A DNA stretch of 64,000 nt from Stappia sediminis (GTDB taxonomy: Bacteria > Pseudomonadota > Alphaproteobacteria > Rhizobiales > Stappiaceae): the NCBI RefSeq assembly GCF_009826895.1, contig NZ_WUMV01000001.1:558001-622000 (forward strand), read 5' to 3'. The notes beneath the pieces were generated by a model. That model was given only the letters and a program-made list of their open reading frames with translations, made no database searches and had not been told where the DNA came from. The first letter of the stretch is position 1; the number at the start of each line of letters is the position of its first letter. The position numbers and the translations under genes were made by a program. Below, in pieces: positions 16,606 to 26,218 of the stretch.

Positions 16606-17418
16606 ATGAGCGAAGTGGCCAGCCAATTTGTCGGAAGCATCCCCGAGAATTACGACGGTGGCCTCGGGCCGAACATTTTTCACGACTATGGCGAGGACCT
16701 TGCCCGACGTGCCGGCACAACCGGAGCGGCCAGCGTGCTGGAACTGGCGGGAGGCACCGGCATCGTCAGCAGGAAACTCCGCGACGTCCTGGCTCCCGAT
16801 GTGCGCCTGGTGGTGACCGATCTCAATCCACCAATGCTGGAAGTGGCGCGGAGCAAGTTCGGCGACGGCGAACGGGTCGAGTTCATGCCGGCCGACGCTA
16901 TGGACCTGCCATTCGATGACGCCGCTTTCGACCTGATCGTGTGCCAGTTCGGCGTCATGTTCTTCCCCGACAAGATCGTTTCGTATCAGGAAGCGGCGCG
17001 CGTGTTGAAACCCGGTGGGCGTTACATTTTCAACGTCTGGGGCACCAATGCGGCCAATCCCTTTTCGCAATGTGCCTACGATGTCGGGGCGCGCTTCTTC
17101 CCCGACGATCCGCCCGGCTTCTACCTGGTGCCGTTCTCCTATCACGACCTGCAGGCCGTGCGGGCGGATCTGCAGGCGGCAGGGTTGACGGCGATCGAGC
17201 ACGAGACGATTACGCTGCGAAAGACTGTGACGGACGTGGCAGGTTTTGCCCGGGGAATCGTGTTTGGAAACCCGTTGATCGAGGAGATTCGCCAGCGAGA
17301 CGGCGTCGATGCGGATGAATTTTTAAAGGCCCTCATCGCGGAATTCGACGACCGCTTCGGCCCCGAGCCATTCGTGATGCCGCTCGAGGCGACTGTTTTT
17401 ACCGCGCAACGCCCCTGA
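16606..17418 (+). CDS. Class I SAM-dependent methyltransferase
   Basis: 270 residues. Motif I is VLELAGGTGIVSRKL, motif II VVTDLNPPMLEVARSK, and FMPADAMDLPFDDAAFDLIVCQFGVMFF covers motifs III-IV, followed by EAARVLKPGGRYIFNVWG. This is the UbiE/Methyltransf_11 type acting on small molecules. Two in-frame ATGs exist; 16606 was chosen because GGGAGA lies 8 bp upstream. It stands alone after the terminator of the broken transpeptidase. The substrate cannot be inferred. Confidence 0.88.
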   Translation: MSEVASQFVGSIPENYDGGLGPNIFHDYGEDLARRAGTTGAASVLELAGGTGIVSRKLRDVLAPDVRLVVTDLNPPMLEVARSKFGDGERVEFMPADAMDLPFDDAAFDLIVCQFGVMFFPDKIVSYQEAARVLKPGGRYIFNVWGTNAANPFSQCAYDVGARFFPDDPPGFYLVPFSYHDLQAVRADLQAAGLTAIEHETITLRKTVTDVAGFARGIVFGNPLIEEIRQRDGVDADEFLKALIAEFDDRFGPEPFVMPLEATVFTAQRP

Positions 17419-17512
17419 ACGCCTTCCTGCGCGGCGCCCGGTCACTGTCGGTCGAATGCGGACATCCGCCAACCGCCATCAAAGGGTCCGGACCCGAGCC
17501 CGCTCTCAATGA

Positions 17513-17610
17513 AGGCGGGTTCGCTTTCGTGATAAGAAGCCGTTACGGTTTCAATGCGTTGGAGCATATTCCTGTCGTAAGGACGATCAGGTTTTGACGG
17601 AATATGCCCT
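17513..17610. repeat. Palindromic intergenic repeat (rhizobial REP/RIME-like), copy 2, degenerate
   Basis: The order of blocks matches the copy at 7862-7980: TTCGCTTTCGTGATAAGAA, then GGAGCATATTCC, then GATCAGGTTTTGACGGAATATGCCC. GCATATTCC (17564-17572) and GGAATATGC (17599-17607) form the stem. It ends directly before the lrgA ribosome site and so must lie in or overlap its promoter/leader. Confidence 0.6.
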
Positions 17611-17622
17611 GGGAGAAGATTT

Positions 17623-18012
17623 GTGCTGGGTGCGCTGACGCTCATCTTCGCCTGCCAGCTTGCGGGCGAACTTCTGGTCGCGGTAACCGGACTGCCGGTT
17701 CCAGGCCCCGTCATCGGCATGGTGCTGCTGCTTGGCGGGCTGATCGTGCGTGGCGGTATCCCGGAGCCGCTTGCCGCCGTCGGCGGCGCGCTGCTTTCCA
17801 ACCTTGCGCTTCTATTCGTTCCGGCAGGCGTCGGCGTGATGCTGCATGTTGCGCTGATCGGGCGAGAAGCCCTGCCCATCACCGTGGCGCTTCTTGTCAG
17901 CACTGCTGCGACCATCGCCGTTACCGCGCTCGTCATGAACGCGCTGCAACGCCCAAAGGCCGAAGGCGATGCCGGCCCCCATGACGATGGCGGCGGGGGC
18001 GAGGCGCGATGA
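17623..18012 (+). CDS. lrgA: CidA/LrgA family protein
   Basis: 129 residues with four hydrophobic helices and the family opening ALTLIFACQLAGELLVAVTGLPVPGPVIGMVLLL. LrgA/CidA proteins are small holin-like inner-membrane proteins; with LrgB they modulate murein hydrolase activity and have more recently been linked to export or uptake of small carboxylates such as pyruvate. The GTG start has GGGAGAAGA 5-6 bp upstream. Its stop overlaps the lrgB start (ATGA at 18009-18012), so the two are translationally coupled. The C-terminal tail is glycine- and aspartate-rich. Confidence 0.9.
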   Translation: MLGALTLIFACQLAGELLVAVTGLPVPGPVIGMVLLLGGLIVRGGIPEPLAAVGGALLSNLALLFVPAGVGVMLHVALIGREALPITVALLVSTAATIAVTALVMNALQRPKAEGDAGPHDDGGGGEAR

Positions 18013-18728
18013 CGGGACAGCTTGCAGACATCTGGGTCTATCTCGCCGCGCGCCCGCTCCTGTCTCTCACGCTGACGCTGATCGCCTATCAGGCGGGGCT
18101 TTGGGCGTCGCGCAAGGCGGGAATGCACCCGCTGGCAAACCCCGTGCTGATCGCGGTGATCCTGCTCGTCGCTCTGCTGGCGGGCACCGGCACGCCCTAT
18201 GCCACCTATTTCGAGGGTGCGCAGTTCGTGCATTTCCTGCTGGGTCCGGCGACAGTGGCGCTGGCGCTGCCGCTCTACCGCCAGATCGAACGCGTGAAGA
18301 CATCCGCGCTCGCCATCGCGGTCAGCCTGATCGCGGGAACGCTGACCGCGATCCTCACTGCCGTCGGCACGGCGTGGCTTCTTGGCGCTTCGCAGGCGAC
18401 GCTTGTGTCGATCGCGCCGAAATCCGTGACCGCGCCGGTCGCCATGGGCATATCGGAGCAGCTTGGAGGATTGCCGTCACTGACGGCGGTGCTCGTGATC
18501 CTGACCGGCATACTGGGGGCCGCCGTCGGCCCGCTCGTGCTTAACCTCGTGCGCGTGAAGGACTGGGCGGCAAGGGGATTTGCGCTCGGAACCGCCTCTC
18601 ACGGGATCGGCACGGCGCGCGCGTTGCAGGTCAACGAACTGGCCGGCGCATTCGCCGGCCTCGCCATGGGGCTCAACGCGCTCGCGACGTCGCTTTTGCT
18701 GCCGCTCCTGTGGCGGCTTTTATTCTAG
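18009..18728 (+). CDS. lrgB: LrgB family protein
   Basis: 239 residues, mostly transmembrane. LrgB family signatures include YATYFEGAQFVHFLLGPATVALALPLYRQ, SIAPKSVTAPVAMGISEQLGG and the conserved GTASHGIGTARALQVNE near the C-terminus. It overlaps lrgA by four bases and completes the LrgAB pair. Partner of LrgA in the inner membrane; the transported substrate or trigger is not visible. Confidence 0.92.
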   Translation: MTGQLADIWVYLAARPLLSLTLTLIAYQAGLWASRKAGMHPLANPVLIAVILLVALLAGTGTPYATYFEGAQFVHFLLGPATVALALPLYRQIERVKTSALAIAVSLIAGTLTAILTAVGTAWLLGASQATLVSIAPKSVTAPVAMGISEQLGGLPSLTAVLVILTGILGAAVGPLVLNLVRVKDWAARGFALGTASHGIGTARALQVNELAGAFAGLAMGLNALATSLLLPLLWRLLF

Positions 18729-18753
18729 GTCCGCGACCTAACGCCTGAAGGGC

Positions 18754-19065
18754 TCAATCGTCCCAGGTATAGCGGCGGATATACCGGTTATACCGGTGGT
18801 CGTGATAATTGTAGGAATTGCGGTTTTCGTTGACTGTCGTTTGCTTGAGCTCAAGCGCAAGCGGCGTCTGCCCGCCCGGATTGACAACCACGCGCTCCAC
18901 CGGCGGCATGCCGCGGAACACCCTGACGCCCGCCTCGATGGTGACCACGGCGCCGCGATGCGGCTCGGTCTCGATACGGAAGGTGGAACTATCGGCAAAG
19001 GCCGGCGCGGAGGCGAATACAGCCACCGCCAGCGCGGGGGCAAGTTTCGAAATGCGGCTCGTCAT
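18754..19065 (-). CDS. Small secreted/periplasmic protein, unknown
   Basis: 103 residues. MTSRISKLAPALAVAVFASAPAFA is a clear signal peptide. The mature part contains RIETEPHRGAVVTIEAGVRVFRGMPPVERVVVNPGG and ends in a tyrosine/arginine/asparagine-rich tail (NSYNYHDHRYNRYIRR). ATG 19065 follows AGGGAGTGCAGACA. It stands alone, convergent with lrgB. I do not recognise a domain. Confidence 0.72.
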   Translation of the reverse strand: MTSRISKLAPALAVAVFASAPAFADSSTFRIETEPHRGAVVTIEAGVRVFRGMPPVERVVVNPGGQTPLALELKQTTVNENRNSYNYHDHRYNRYIRRYTWDD

Positions 19066-19279
19066 TGTCTGCACTCCCTGTAACGCAGTACTCATACATT
19101 TGTCGGGCCCGCGGACCTTTTCGACCGGAGGCATATTTACTTTACATTAACTATTAACGCAGAGATTCGCCCGTTTGGCAATTACAGGATGCAGGCCAAG
19201 GCATTGCAGCCGCTGCGACATTGGGCCGTGAAGCCCGGTCATGACGGGGGTGGAAATGCCTGATTGTGATGGGGCAGGC

Positions 19280-19365
19280 TGGTGCGGACGACGGGACTTG
19301 AACCCGTATGCCTTATCGGCGGCAGATTTTAAGTCTGCTGTGTATACCAATTCCACCACGTCCGC
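19280..19365 (-). tRNA. tRNA-Leu, anticodon UAA
   Basis: On the minus strand the gene starts GCGGACG and ends CGTCCGC-A-CCA, giving a 7-bp acceptor stem with encoded CCA (19280-19282). The anticodon arm GCAGA-CTTAAAA-TCTGC has the anticodon TAA (plus-strand TTA at 19329-19331). GGTTCAAGTCC is the T arm. The long variable arm is that of a class II leucine tRNA. Confidence 0.95.
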
Positions 19366-19568
19366 GTGCATGGCAATGCAGCCCGCGCTTTTTTCAGATG
19401 CCGCAGGCCTCACGTCAAGCCTTCCAGAGCGGGCCGAGCGTGAATTGCCGCTACCGCCCACGCATAAATTTGCGATCCGACGCTGAACTTCGGCTCATTT
19501 GCGTTTATATGTCAGTGATCGGGTTCGGGCGCGAAGCCGCAGCCCACACAGCTGGAAATGAAGACGTG

Positions 19569-20390
19569 ATGGTGACCTATGCGGACGCGGCGACATTGCC
19601 GCTGAAAAACACCGGCCAGATCCGCCTCTACGACCTTGAGGATTTCAAGGCCATGAAAAAGGCCGGGCAGATGACGGCGACCTGCCTCGACGAACTGGCG
19701 AGCCTTGTGAAGCCGGGCGCGACGACGCAGGAAATCGACGATTACGTCTATGATTTCGCGATGCGCCACGGCGCGCTTCCCGCCACGCTGAACTACCGTG
19801 GCTATACGAAATCCACCTGCACGTCCGTCAACCACGTCGTGTGCCACGGCATCCCCAACGACAAGGCGCTGCGCGAAGGCGATATCGTCAATATCGACGT
19901 GACGCTTATCGTCGACGGCTGGCACGGCGATTCAAGCCGCATGTACCCGGTGGGCCGCATCAAGCGCGCGGCCGAACGGCTGATAGACGTCACCCACGAA
20001 TCGCTGACGCGCGGGATCGCGGCGGCCAAGCCCGGCAACACGACCGGAGACATCGGCGCGGCGATCCAGGAATTCGTGGAAGCCGAGCGCTGCTCGGTCG
20101 TGCGCGATTTCTGCGGTCACGGCGTCGGCAGGCTTTTCCACGACACGCCGAACATCCTGCACTACGGCAGGCCGGGCGACGGCGTGGAACTGAAACCGGG
20201 GATGATCTTCACCATCGAGCCGATGGTCAATCTCGGCCGGCCGCACGTGAAGGTGCTTGCCGACGGCTGGACGGCGGTAACCCGCGACCGCTCGCTCTCC
20301 GCCCAGTTCGAACATACCATCGGCATCACGCCCGATGGTTGCGAAGTCTTTACCTATTCGCCTTCGGGTATGGACAAGCCGGACTTTTAG
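19569..20390 (+). CDS. map: Type I methionine aminopeptidase
   Basis: 273 residues. It removes the initiator methionine from nascent proteins. Metal ligands are recognisable: two aspartates in NIDVTLIVDGWHGDSS, histidine in GHGVGRLFHD, glutamate in FTIEPMV and glutamate in QFEHTIGIT. The substrate-site NHVVCHGIP is intact. ATG 19569 was preferred to 19509 because GGAAATGAAG precedes it and the protein then has the usual length. It is followed closely by radC on the same strand. Confidence 0.93.
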   Translation: MVTYADAATLPLKNTGQIRLYDLEDFKAMKKAGQMTATCLDELASLVKPGATTQEIDDYVYDFAMRHGALPATLNYRGYTKSTCTSVNHVVCHGIPNDKALREGDIVNIDVTLIVDGWHGDSSRMYPVGRIKRAAERLIDVTHESLTRGIAAAKPGNTTGDIGAAIQEFVEAERCSVVRDFCGHGVGRLFHDTPNILHYGRPGDGVELKPGMIFTIEPMVNLGRPHVKVLADGWTAVTRDRSLSAQFEHTIGITPDGCEVFTYSPSGMDKPDF

Positions 20391-20534
20391 GCGGAAAAAT
20401 CCCTCCGCATCCGGAGCGCGTCCTGTTTATTCGCAACCTTGTATAGCGCTCCGGCTTATTTGTTTGCCGCATGTCCCCGTCCCGGAACCGGAGCGCATTT
20501 TTGGGGGACATGCGCCAGCACGAAGGGGGCGAGA

Positions 20535-21245
20535 TTGGGAAAGCGGGAGACCGGCTCGCCGGACGCAGCATCCGAACCTCATTATCTGGGCCACCGCGAA
20601 AGACTGCGGCAGCGCTTTCGCGAAAACGGCCATGAAACGCTGCAGGATTACGAACTTCTCGAGCTGCTCCTGTTTTCGGCAATCAAGCGCGCGGACACCA
20701 AGCCCATCGCCAAGGCGCTGATCGCCCGCTTCGGCTCCTTCGCGGAAGTGGTCTCCGCGCCGCGCGGGCGGCTTCTGGAGGTGAAGGGCGTCGGCGAACG
20801 CGTTGTCGACGAACTGAAACTCGCCCATGCGCTGGCGCAGCGTTTCCTGAAAAGCGAGATCAGCACGCGCGAAACGCTTTCCTCCTGGAACGCGGTGCTC
20901 GACTACATCCGCACGGCGATGGCCTTTTCCGACCGCGAGGAGTTTCGTGTCCTCTTCCTCGACAAGAAGAACGCGCTGATCGCCGATGAAGTGCAGCAGC
21001 GCGGAACGGTCGATCATACGCCCGTCTATCCGCGCGAGGTGGTCAAGCGGGCTCTGGAACTTTCGGCCAGCGCGCTGGTGCTCGTCCACAACCACCCATC
21101 GGGCGATCCGGCACCGTCGGAAGCCGACATCCGCATGACGCGCCAGATCGGCGAGATCGCGACGGCGATGGGAATCGTCCTGCATGATCATGTCGTGGTC
21201 GGCCGCTCCGGCCACGCAAGTTTCCGCTCGCTGAAATTATTGTAA
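20535..21245 (+). CDS. radC: RadC family JAB-domain protein
   Basis: 236 residues. An N-terminal helix-hairpin-helix region ([39 protein letters not shown]) is followed by an MPN/JAB metalloprotease-like domain with the zinc motif [14 protein letters not shown]. The historic DNA-repair assignment is not well supported for this family and the true role is uncertain. No in-frame ATG is available; TTG 20535 is proposed because GAAGGGGG lies 7 bp upstream, and an alternative TTG at 20439 is possible. Confidence 0.88.
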   Translation: MGKRETGSPDAASEPHYLGHRERLRQRFRENGHETLQDYELLELLLFSAIKRADTKPIAKALIARFGSFAEVVSAPRGRLLEVKGVGERVVDELKLAHALAQRFLKSEISTRETLSSWNAVLDYIRTAMAFSDREEFRVLFLDKKNALIADEVQQRGTVDHTPVYPREVVKRALELSASALVLVHNHPSGDPAPSEADIRMTRQIGEIATAMGIVLHDHVVVGRSGHASFRSLKLL

Positions 21246-21372
21246 GTGGCCAAATCGCCTCCGATTGCATGGTAGTGACGATGGTAAACCGGCCGAATTT
21301 GGAAGGCGCTCGCTTGTCGAATTCCCGAAACACGTTGAAAAATCCGATGAAGTGCCTCTCCGTTAAGGCCAC

Positions 21373-23724
21373 ATGAGGAATTGCGATGTACATTTTCTGG
21401 CACCCTCGGATTTGAGACAAGGCGTGGAATACAGGCACGAGATGGGATCGGCGAAATCCGCCCGGGCCGGGCGGGACGACGAATTGACGACCGTCCTGCA
21501 GGCGAGCGTGCGTTTCCGCCGCCGTCAGGCCTTCTGGTATTTCGCGTTTCTTTTTACGGTCGTGATCGTCGCGCTCGCCGGCGCCATCGGCATCGTCATC
21601 TGGGCAGTGGTCCATTCCGAAAACGAGAACCTGAAGCGCGAAACGGCGCTGGTGGCGCGCGCGCTCACGCAGCAGCAGTCCCAGATCGTCAAGGAGCTCG
21701 AACGATTCGCCGTCTCAAGCGCCACCTACCGCAATATCGACACCGCCTATTCCTCCGAATGGGCGCATGCGCGCCTTGCCCGCCCGATCGGCGAAATCTA
21801 CAAGCACGACATCGTCGTGGTCCTGAACCGCCGCCGGCGTCCGCTGTTCGCCTATGTGGACGGCTTCGTGTGGCTGCCGTCGGTCTATACGACCAAGCTC
21901 GCCGACCAGCTGGACGACGCGGTCGCCGAAATCCAGACCGCCTATCGCGCCAATCTCGTCTCGCGGCAGAACTACGGCTTCGCCTATGACGGCTCGCCGG
22001 CCGACGTCGCGCAAAGCCGCCTGATATCGCTGGACGGCGCGCCGTCGATCGCCGCCGTCTTCGCCATCGTTCCCGAACTCGACCAGGTTGAGGTGCGCGA
22101 CGACGACCCGAGCGTGATCGTCTCCATCCGCCATGTGGACGATACGCTGCTTGCCGATATCGCCGGATATGCGCAGCTTCGCGACGTGACCTTCAGCCCG
22201 GTGAAGCCGGAACGTCCGGAACGGCTGGAGCTTGGCGGGCCGAAGGGCATCGCGATCGGCTATCTGACCTGGGCGCCGACGGGCGGGGCGCTCGGCCTGC
22301 TTGTCGATCTCGCGCCCGCCTTCGTGCTGGCGGTGCTGATCGTGCTCGCGGTGACGGGCCTGATCCTGAAGCGGGCGATGCGCACCACGGACGAGCTGAC
22401 CTACAGCGAGGCGCGCGCCCGCCAGTCCGCCCTTCACGACGCGCTGAGCGGGCTGCCGAACCGTGTCTTCTTCGACGAACTGGCGCGAAAGAGGCTGGAT
22501 GAGGCCGCCCGGACGAGCAAGCTTGCCGCGCTGATCTACCTCGATATCGACCACTTCAAGGACGTCAACGACACGCTCGGACACCCGGTCGGCGACGGGC
22601 TGATCCGCGAAGTGGCGCAGCGCCTGCGCGGCCATGTGCCTGGAACCGACGTGGTCGCGCGCATCAGCGGCGACGAATTCCTGATCCTTTTGAGCGGAAG
22701 GGACAGCCGCGCGGCACTTCTCAACGCTTGCACGAGCCTCAGCAAGCGCATCACGAAGGACCTCACGGTCGACAACATGGCGCTGCCGACGACGGTGAGC
22801 ATGGGTGTCACATTTTTCCCCGATCACGGCACGGACCTGACGCAGCTCCTGCGCCGGGCCGACATCGCGCTCTACCAGGCGAAGGATCGAGGACGCGGCA
22901 GATGCGTTCTCTTCGAACCGCACATGGACGAGACGCTGAAAGAGCGCCGGCTGATGGAAAAGGAGATGCGCCGGGCGCTGGAGCGCAATGAGTTCTTCCT
23001 CCGCTACCAGCCGATCGTCACGGGCGACGGTTCGCGGATCGTGGGGGCGGAGGCGCTCATCCGCTGGCGGCATCCAAAGCGAGGGGAAATCCTGCCAGCC
23101 GCGTTCCTGCCGATCGCGGAAGGCACGGACCTGATGTGGTCGATCGGCGCATGGGTTTTGCGGAGCGCGCTCAAGGATGCGCTTTCCTGGCCGGAGCTGA
23201 CGATCGCCGTCAACGTGTCGCCCAGCCAGATCCGCCACCCGGATTTCGTGCCGAACGTAAGCCGCCTGCTTGAGGAACTCGGCTTCCCGGCCAGCCGGCT
23301 GGAGCTGGAGATCACGGAAGCGGCGGTGATGGACCACACCGATGCCGTGAAATCCAAACTCGACGAGTTGCACGATCTCGGCGTGCGCATCGCGCTCGAC
23401 GATTTCGGGACGGGCTATTCGAGCCTGAGCTATCTTCGCCAGTTCCAGTTCGACAAGTTCAAGATCGACCGTTCGTTCGTTATGAACCTGGAGCACGAGG
23501 CGGAATCGGCCGCGATCGTGGAAGCCCTCGTCAACCTGGCGGATGCGCTTGGAATGGCGGTGACGGCGGAAGGCATCGAAGCCCGCGAGCAGCACGACTT
23601 CCTGAAAGAGATCGGCTGCGAATTCCTGCAAGGCTTCTATTTCGGCAAGCCGATGCTGGCCGGCGAACTCGGGCAGCGGGTTTTGGCCGGCGAGGGTCCC
23701 TCGCGTCTCATTGCCAAGGGGTGA
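21373..23724 (+). CDS. CHASE4-like/GGDEF/EAL cyclic-di-GMP signalling protein 1
   Basis: 783 residues. TM helix at about 54-77, a periplasmic sensor of CHASE4 type up to about 310 (SSEWAHARLARPIGEIYKHD), a second TM helix near 315-335, a GGDEF domain with SGDEF at 432-436 and an EAL domain with EAL at 560-562, DDFGTGYSS from 676 and AEGIEA. The catalytic signatures of both domains are essentially intact, with S for the first G of GGDEF; the product-inhibition RxxD is absent (PGTD). It could be bifunctional or a net phosphodiesterase. An alternative start at 21442 is possible. It is followed by a paralogue at 23870. Confidence 0.92.
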   Translation: MRNCDVHFLAPSDLRQGVEYRHEMGSAKSARAGRDDELTTVLQASVRFRRRQAFWYFAFLFTVVIVALAGAIGIVIWAVVHSENENLKRETALVARALTQQQSQIVKELERFAVSSATYRNIDTAYSSEWAHARLARPIGEIYKHDIVVVLNRRRRPLFAYVDGFVWLPSVYTTKLADQLDDAVAEIQTAYRANLVSRQNYGFAYDGSPADVAQSRLISLDGAPSIAAVFAIVPELDQVEVRDDDPSVIVSIRHVDDTLLADIAGYAQLRDVTFSPVKPERPERLELGGPKGIAIGYLTWAPTGGALGLLVDLAPAFVLAVLIVLAVTGLILKRAMRTTDELTYSEARARQSALHDALSGLPNRVFFDELARKRLDEAARTSKLAALIYLDIDHFKDVNDTLGHPVGDGLIREVAQRLRGHVPGTDVVARISGDEFLILLSGRDSRAALLNACTSLSKRITKDLTVDNMALPTTVSMGVTFFPDHGTDLTQLLRRADIALYQAKDRGRGRCVLFEPHMDETLKERRLMEKEMRRALERNEFFLRYQPIVTGDGSRIVGAEALIRWRHPKRGEILPAAFLPIAEGTDLMWSIGAWVLRSALKDALSWPELTIAVNVSPSQIRHPDFVPNVSRLLEELGFPASRLELEITEAAVMDHTDAVKSKLDELHDLGVRIALDDFGTGYSSLSYLRQFQFDKFKIDRSFVMNLEHEAESAAIVEALVNLADALGMAVTAEGIEAREQHDFLKEIGCEFLQGFYFGKPMLAGELGQRVLAGEGPSRLIAKG

Positions 23725-23763
23725 ACGCAGGCGTTATTGCCGCTGCGTACGGTTCACCCCCTT
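23718..23763 (+). terminator. Hairpin at the end of the first GGDEF/EAL gene
   Basis: GGGGTGAAC (23718-23726) pairs with GTTCACCCC (23752-23760), with an inner GCAG/CTGC pair. It overlaps the stop codon and is followed by only a short CTT, so termination may be partial. Confidence 0.4.
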
Positions 23764-23869
23764 CCGACTCACTCCGCAATTCTTCAATATAAACCGCTGC
23801 TTAACTATCCTTGTCGGCAATTTCTTAAACCGGCGCGGTGATAGTTCGCCTTAGGGGGCATTATACCAT

Positions 23870-26131
23870 ATGCATTTGGACAGGCGTCAAAACAGCAGCA
23901 GACTCGCGAACGCGATTCTTTTTCCCGTGGTCGGCGTGGTCATGCTTACCGTCCTGCTTGCCGTCGTCCTGATCTCATGGACGTCGCGCACCGCCGACCG
24001 CTCCGCACTCGAGAACGAAAGCAACCTGATCCTCAGCGGATTGCAGCTCCAGGGCGATCTCCTCGCCAAGGAGCAGGAAAGCGCGGCCGTCTGGGACGCG
24101 GCCTATTTCAGCACGCGCGGGCGCTCCTTCGACCCGACGTGGCTGCATGTGAACATCGGCCAGCGGCTCTTCGACAGCTACGGGCACGACCATACGCTGA
24201 TCATCGGCGAGAACCGCAGCCCGATCTATTATTCGCATGGCGCCATAATGACGGTCGGCTTCGAGGATGAAGCGTTCCTGGCGCAGATCCGTCCGCTCGT
24301 CGCACGCACGCGCGCTCGCTTCATCATCCAATTCGCGCGCGACGAATACGGCCGCGACATCTTCATGCCGACGCGCGACGGGCGCGCCCAGGCGATCTAC
24401 GAAACCGGCTACGCCGCCATCGATGGCAAGCCGGCGCTCGTGAGCGTCACCGCCATATCGCCCAAGCTGCACGGCGTGGCCGGCGAACGCCATGCGCCGG
24501 CCGTGCTGGTGAGCGTCAAGGTTCTTTCCGGCGAACGCCTGGAAGACTTTTCGATCATGACCGGGATCGAAGGTCTCAACATGCATATCGGCGGCCTGCC
24601 GCATGCGAACGAGACGGCCCTTGAAATCGACGCGCCGACGGGACAGGCCATCGGCCATATCACCTGGACGCCGCAATATCCGGGCGCCGACATCCTGGAA
24701 AGCGTCACGCCCGTCCTGACGTTCCTTTCCTTCGCCATCGCGATCCTGACGACTGCGGTCCTCATCTACACGCGCCAGAGCACGAAACGGCTCGCCGAAA
24801 GCGAAGCGCGGGCGAAGTTCGCAAGCCTTCACGACGGGCTGACGGGGCTTGCCAACCGCGATCTCCTGACGAAACGTTTCGAGGAGCTGCTGTCGGACGA
24901 AAGCGGAGCGAACGGCTTTCTCGGCGTGGTCTATATCGACCTCGACCATTTCAAGGATATCAACGACACGCTGGGCCATGCCGCCGGCGACGAGGTGATC
25001 TGCGAGGCGGCGCGCCGGCTTCGCGTGATCGTTCCCTCAAGCGCTTTGCTGGCGCGCATCAGCGGCGACGAGTTCGCGCTGCTCGTACCCGAGTGCGAGA
25101 GCCGCGACGACCTGGACGACCTTCTCAAACGCATCCAGGACCGCTTCGCCTCGCCGATGTATACCAGCAACACGCATCTCTACGTGAGCCTGAGCATCGG
25201 CGCGGCTGTCGCGCCGGACGACGGCGCATCGATGGGCGAACTGCTGCGCAAGGCCGACATCGCGCTTTATTCGGCGAAGGCTAACGGGCGCGGCCGGCAC
25301 ACCTTCTTCACCACCGCCATGGAGGAGCAGGTCAGGGCGCGCGAGAACCTTGCCCGCGAATTGCGCCGGGCAATCGACCACGACCAGCTTTCGCTGGTCT
25401 ACCAGCCGCAGACGACGATCAACGGCCGCAAGGTTCTCGCCGTGGAAGCGCTGGTACGCTGGAACCACCCGACGCGCGGCCAGATCAGCCCGGCGAGCTT
25501 CATTCCCCTGGCGGAGGAAACGGGCCTGATCAACGACCTCGGCCTGTGGGTCCTCAGACGCGCCTGCCGCGACGCCGCGCGCTGGCCGCACCTGAAGCTT
25601 GCCGTCAACATCTCGCCGATCCAGTTCCGCCATCCGCAATTCATCGAGCGGCTGGCCTCGATCCTCTCGGCAACGGGGTTCAATCCGCATCGGCTCGAAA
25701 TCGAGGTGACGGAAAACGTCTTTTCCCACGAGGACCCGCTGGTCCTGCAGATGCTGCAGCGGGTGCAGCAAAAGGGCATTCGCGTCGCGCTCGACGATTT
25801 CGGCACGGGCTATTCGAGCCTGAGCTACCTGCGCCAGTTCCCCTTCGATACGCTGAAGATCGACCGCGGGTTCATCGCAGGGCTTGAGACCTCGCCGCAT
25901 GCCTCGGCGATCCTCGGCACCATCATCAACCTCGGCGAGGCGCTGGGCATGTCGGTCGTGGCCGAAGGCATCGAGACCGAGCATCAGGCCTCCTTCCTCA
26001 GGCTCACGAACTGCGACCGCCTGCAGGGATATTATCTCTCGCGTCCCGTGCCGGCAGACGAGATCGGCGATGTGGAGATCAGGCTCGCGCGCCAGGAATA
26101 CATAGAGATCGACGCCCGCAAACACGCGTAA
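23870..26131 (+). CDS. CHASE4-like/GGDEF/EAL cyclic-di-GMP signalling protein 2
   Basis: 753 residues, paralogous to the preceding gene and of the same layout. TM helix at 18-38, periplasmic CHASE4-type sensor (AVWDAAYFSTRGRSFDPTWL) to about 275, second TM near 285-303, GGDEF domain with SGDEF at 398-402, and EAL domain with EAL at 526-528 and DDFGTGYSS from 642. The I-site RxxD is absent here too. The sensor domains of the two proteins differ far more than the catalytic ones, which suggests they read different signals. AGGGGG lies about 13 bp before the ATG. Confidence 0.93.
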   Translation: MHLDRRQNSSRLANAILFPVVGVVMLTVLLAVVLISWTSRTADRSALENESNLILSGLQLQGDLLAKEQESAAVWDAAYFSTRGRSFDPTWLHVNIGQRLFDSYGHDHTLIIGENRSPIYYSHGAIMTVGFEDEAFLAQIRPLVARTRARFIIQFARDEYGRDIFMPTRDGRAQAIYETGYAAIDGKPALVSVTAISPKLHGVAGERHAPAVLVSVKVLSGERLEDFSIMTGIEGLNMHIGGLPHANETALEIDAPTGQAIGHITWTPQYPGADILESVTPVLTFLSFAIAILTTAVLIYTRQSTKRLAESEARAKFASLHDGLTGLANRDLLTKRFEELLSDESGANGFLGVVYIDLDHFKDINDTLGHAAGDEVICEAARRLRVIVPSSALLARISGDEFALLVPECESRDDLDDLLKRIQDRFASPMYTSNTHLYVSLSIGAAVAPDDGASMGELLRKADIALYSAKANGRGRHTFFTTAMEEQVRARENLARELRRAIDHDQLSLVYQPQTTINGRKVLAVEALVRWNHPTRGQISPASFIPLAEETGLINDLGLWVLRRACRDAARWPHLKLAVNISPIQFRHPQFIERLASILSATGFNPHRLEIEVTENVFSHEDPLVLQMLQRVQQKGIRVALDDFGTGYSSLSYLRQFPFDTLKIDRGFIAGLETSPHASAILGTIINLGEALGMSVVAEGIETEHQASFLRLTNCDRLQGYYLSRPVPADEIGDVEIRLARQEYIEIDARKHA

Positions 26132-26218
26132 GGCGTTTCTTTGAGCGGTGTGAATGCGCTCCAGCGGCCCCGGCTGCCGCCAAATCCGGCCCGGAACCCT
26201 CGGTATACATGCAAGGCG

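Noticed and set aside
17442-18233. 263-codon minus-strand open frame over lrgA
   Set aside because: Serine/proline/arginine-rich shadow of lrgA and its upstream repeat, without a ribosome site.
21715-23631. A 638-codon open frame on the minus strand
   Set aside because: Antisense to the first GGDEF/EAL gene, with no recognisable domain.
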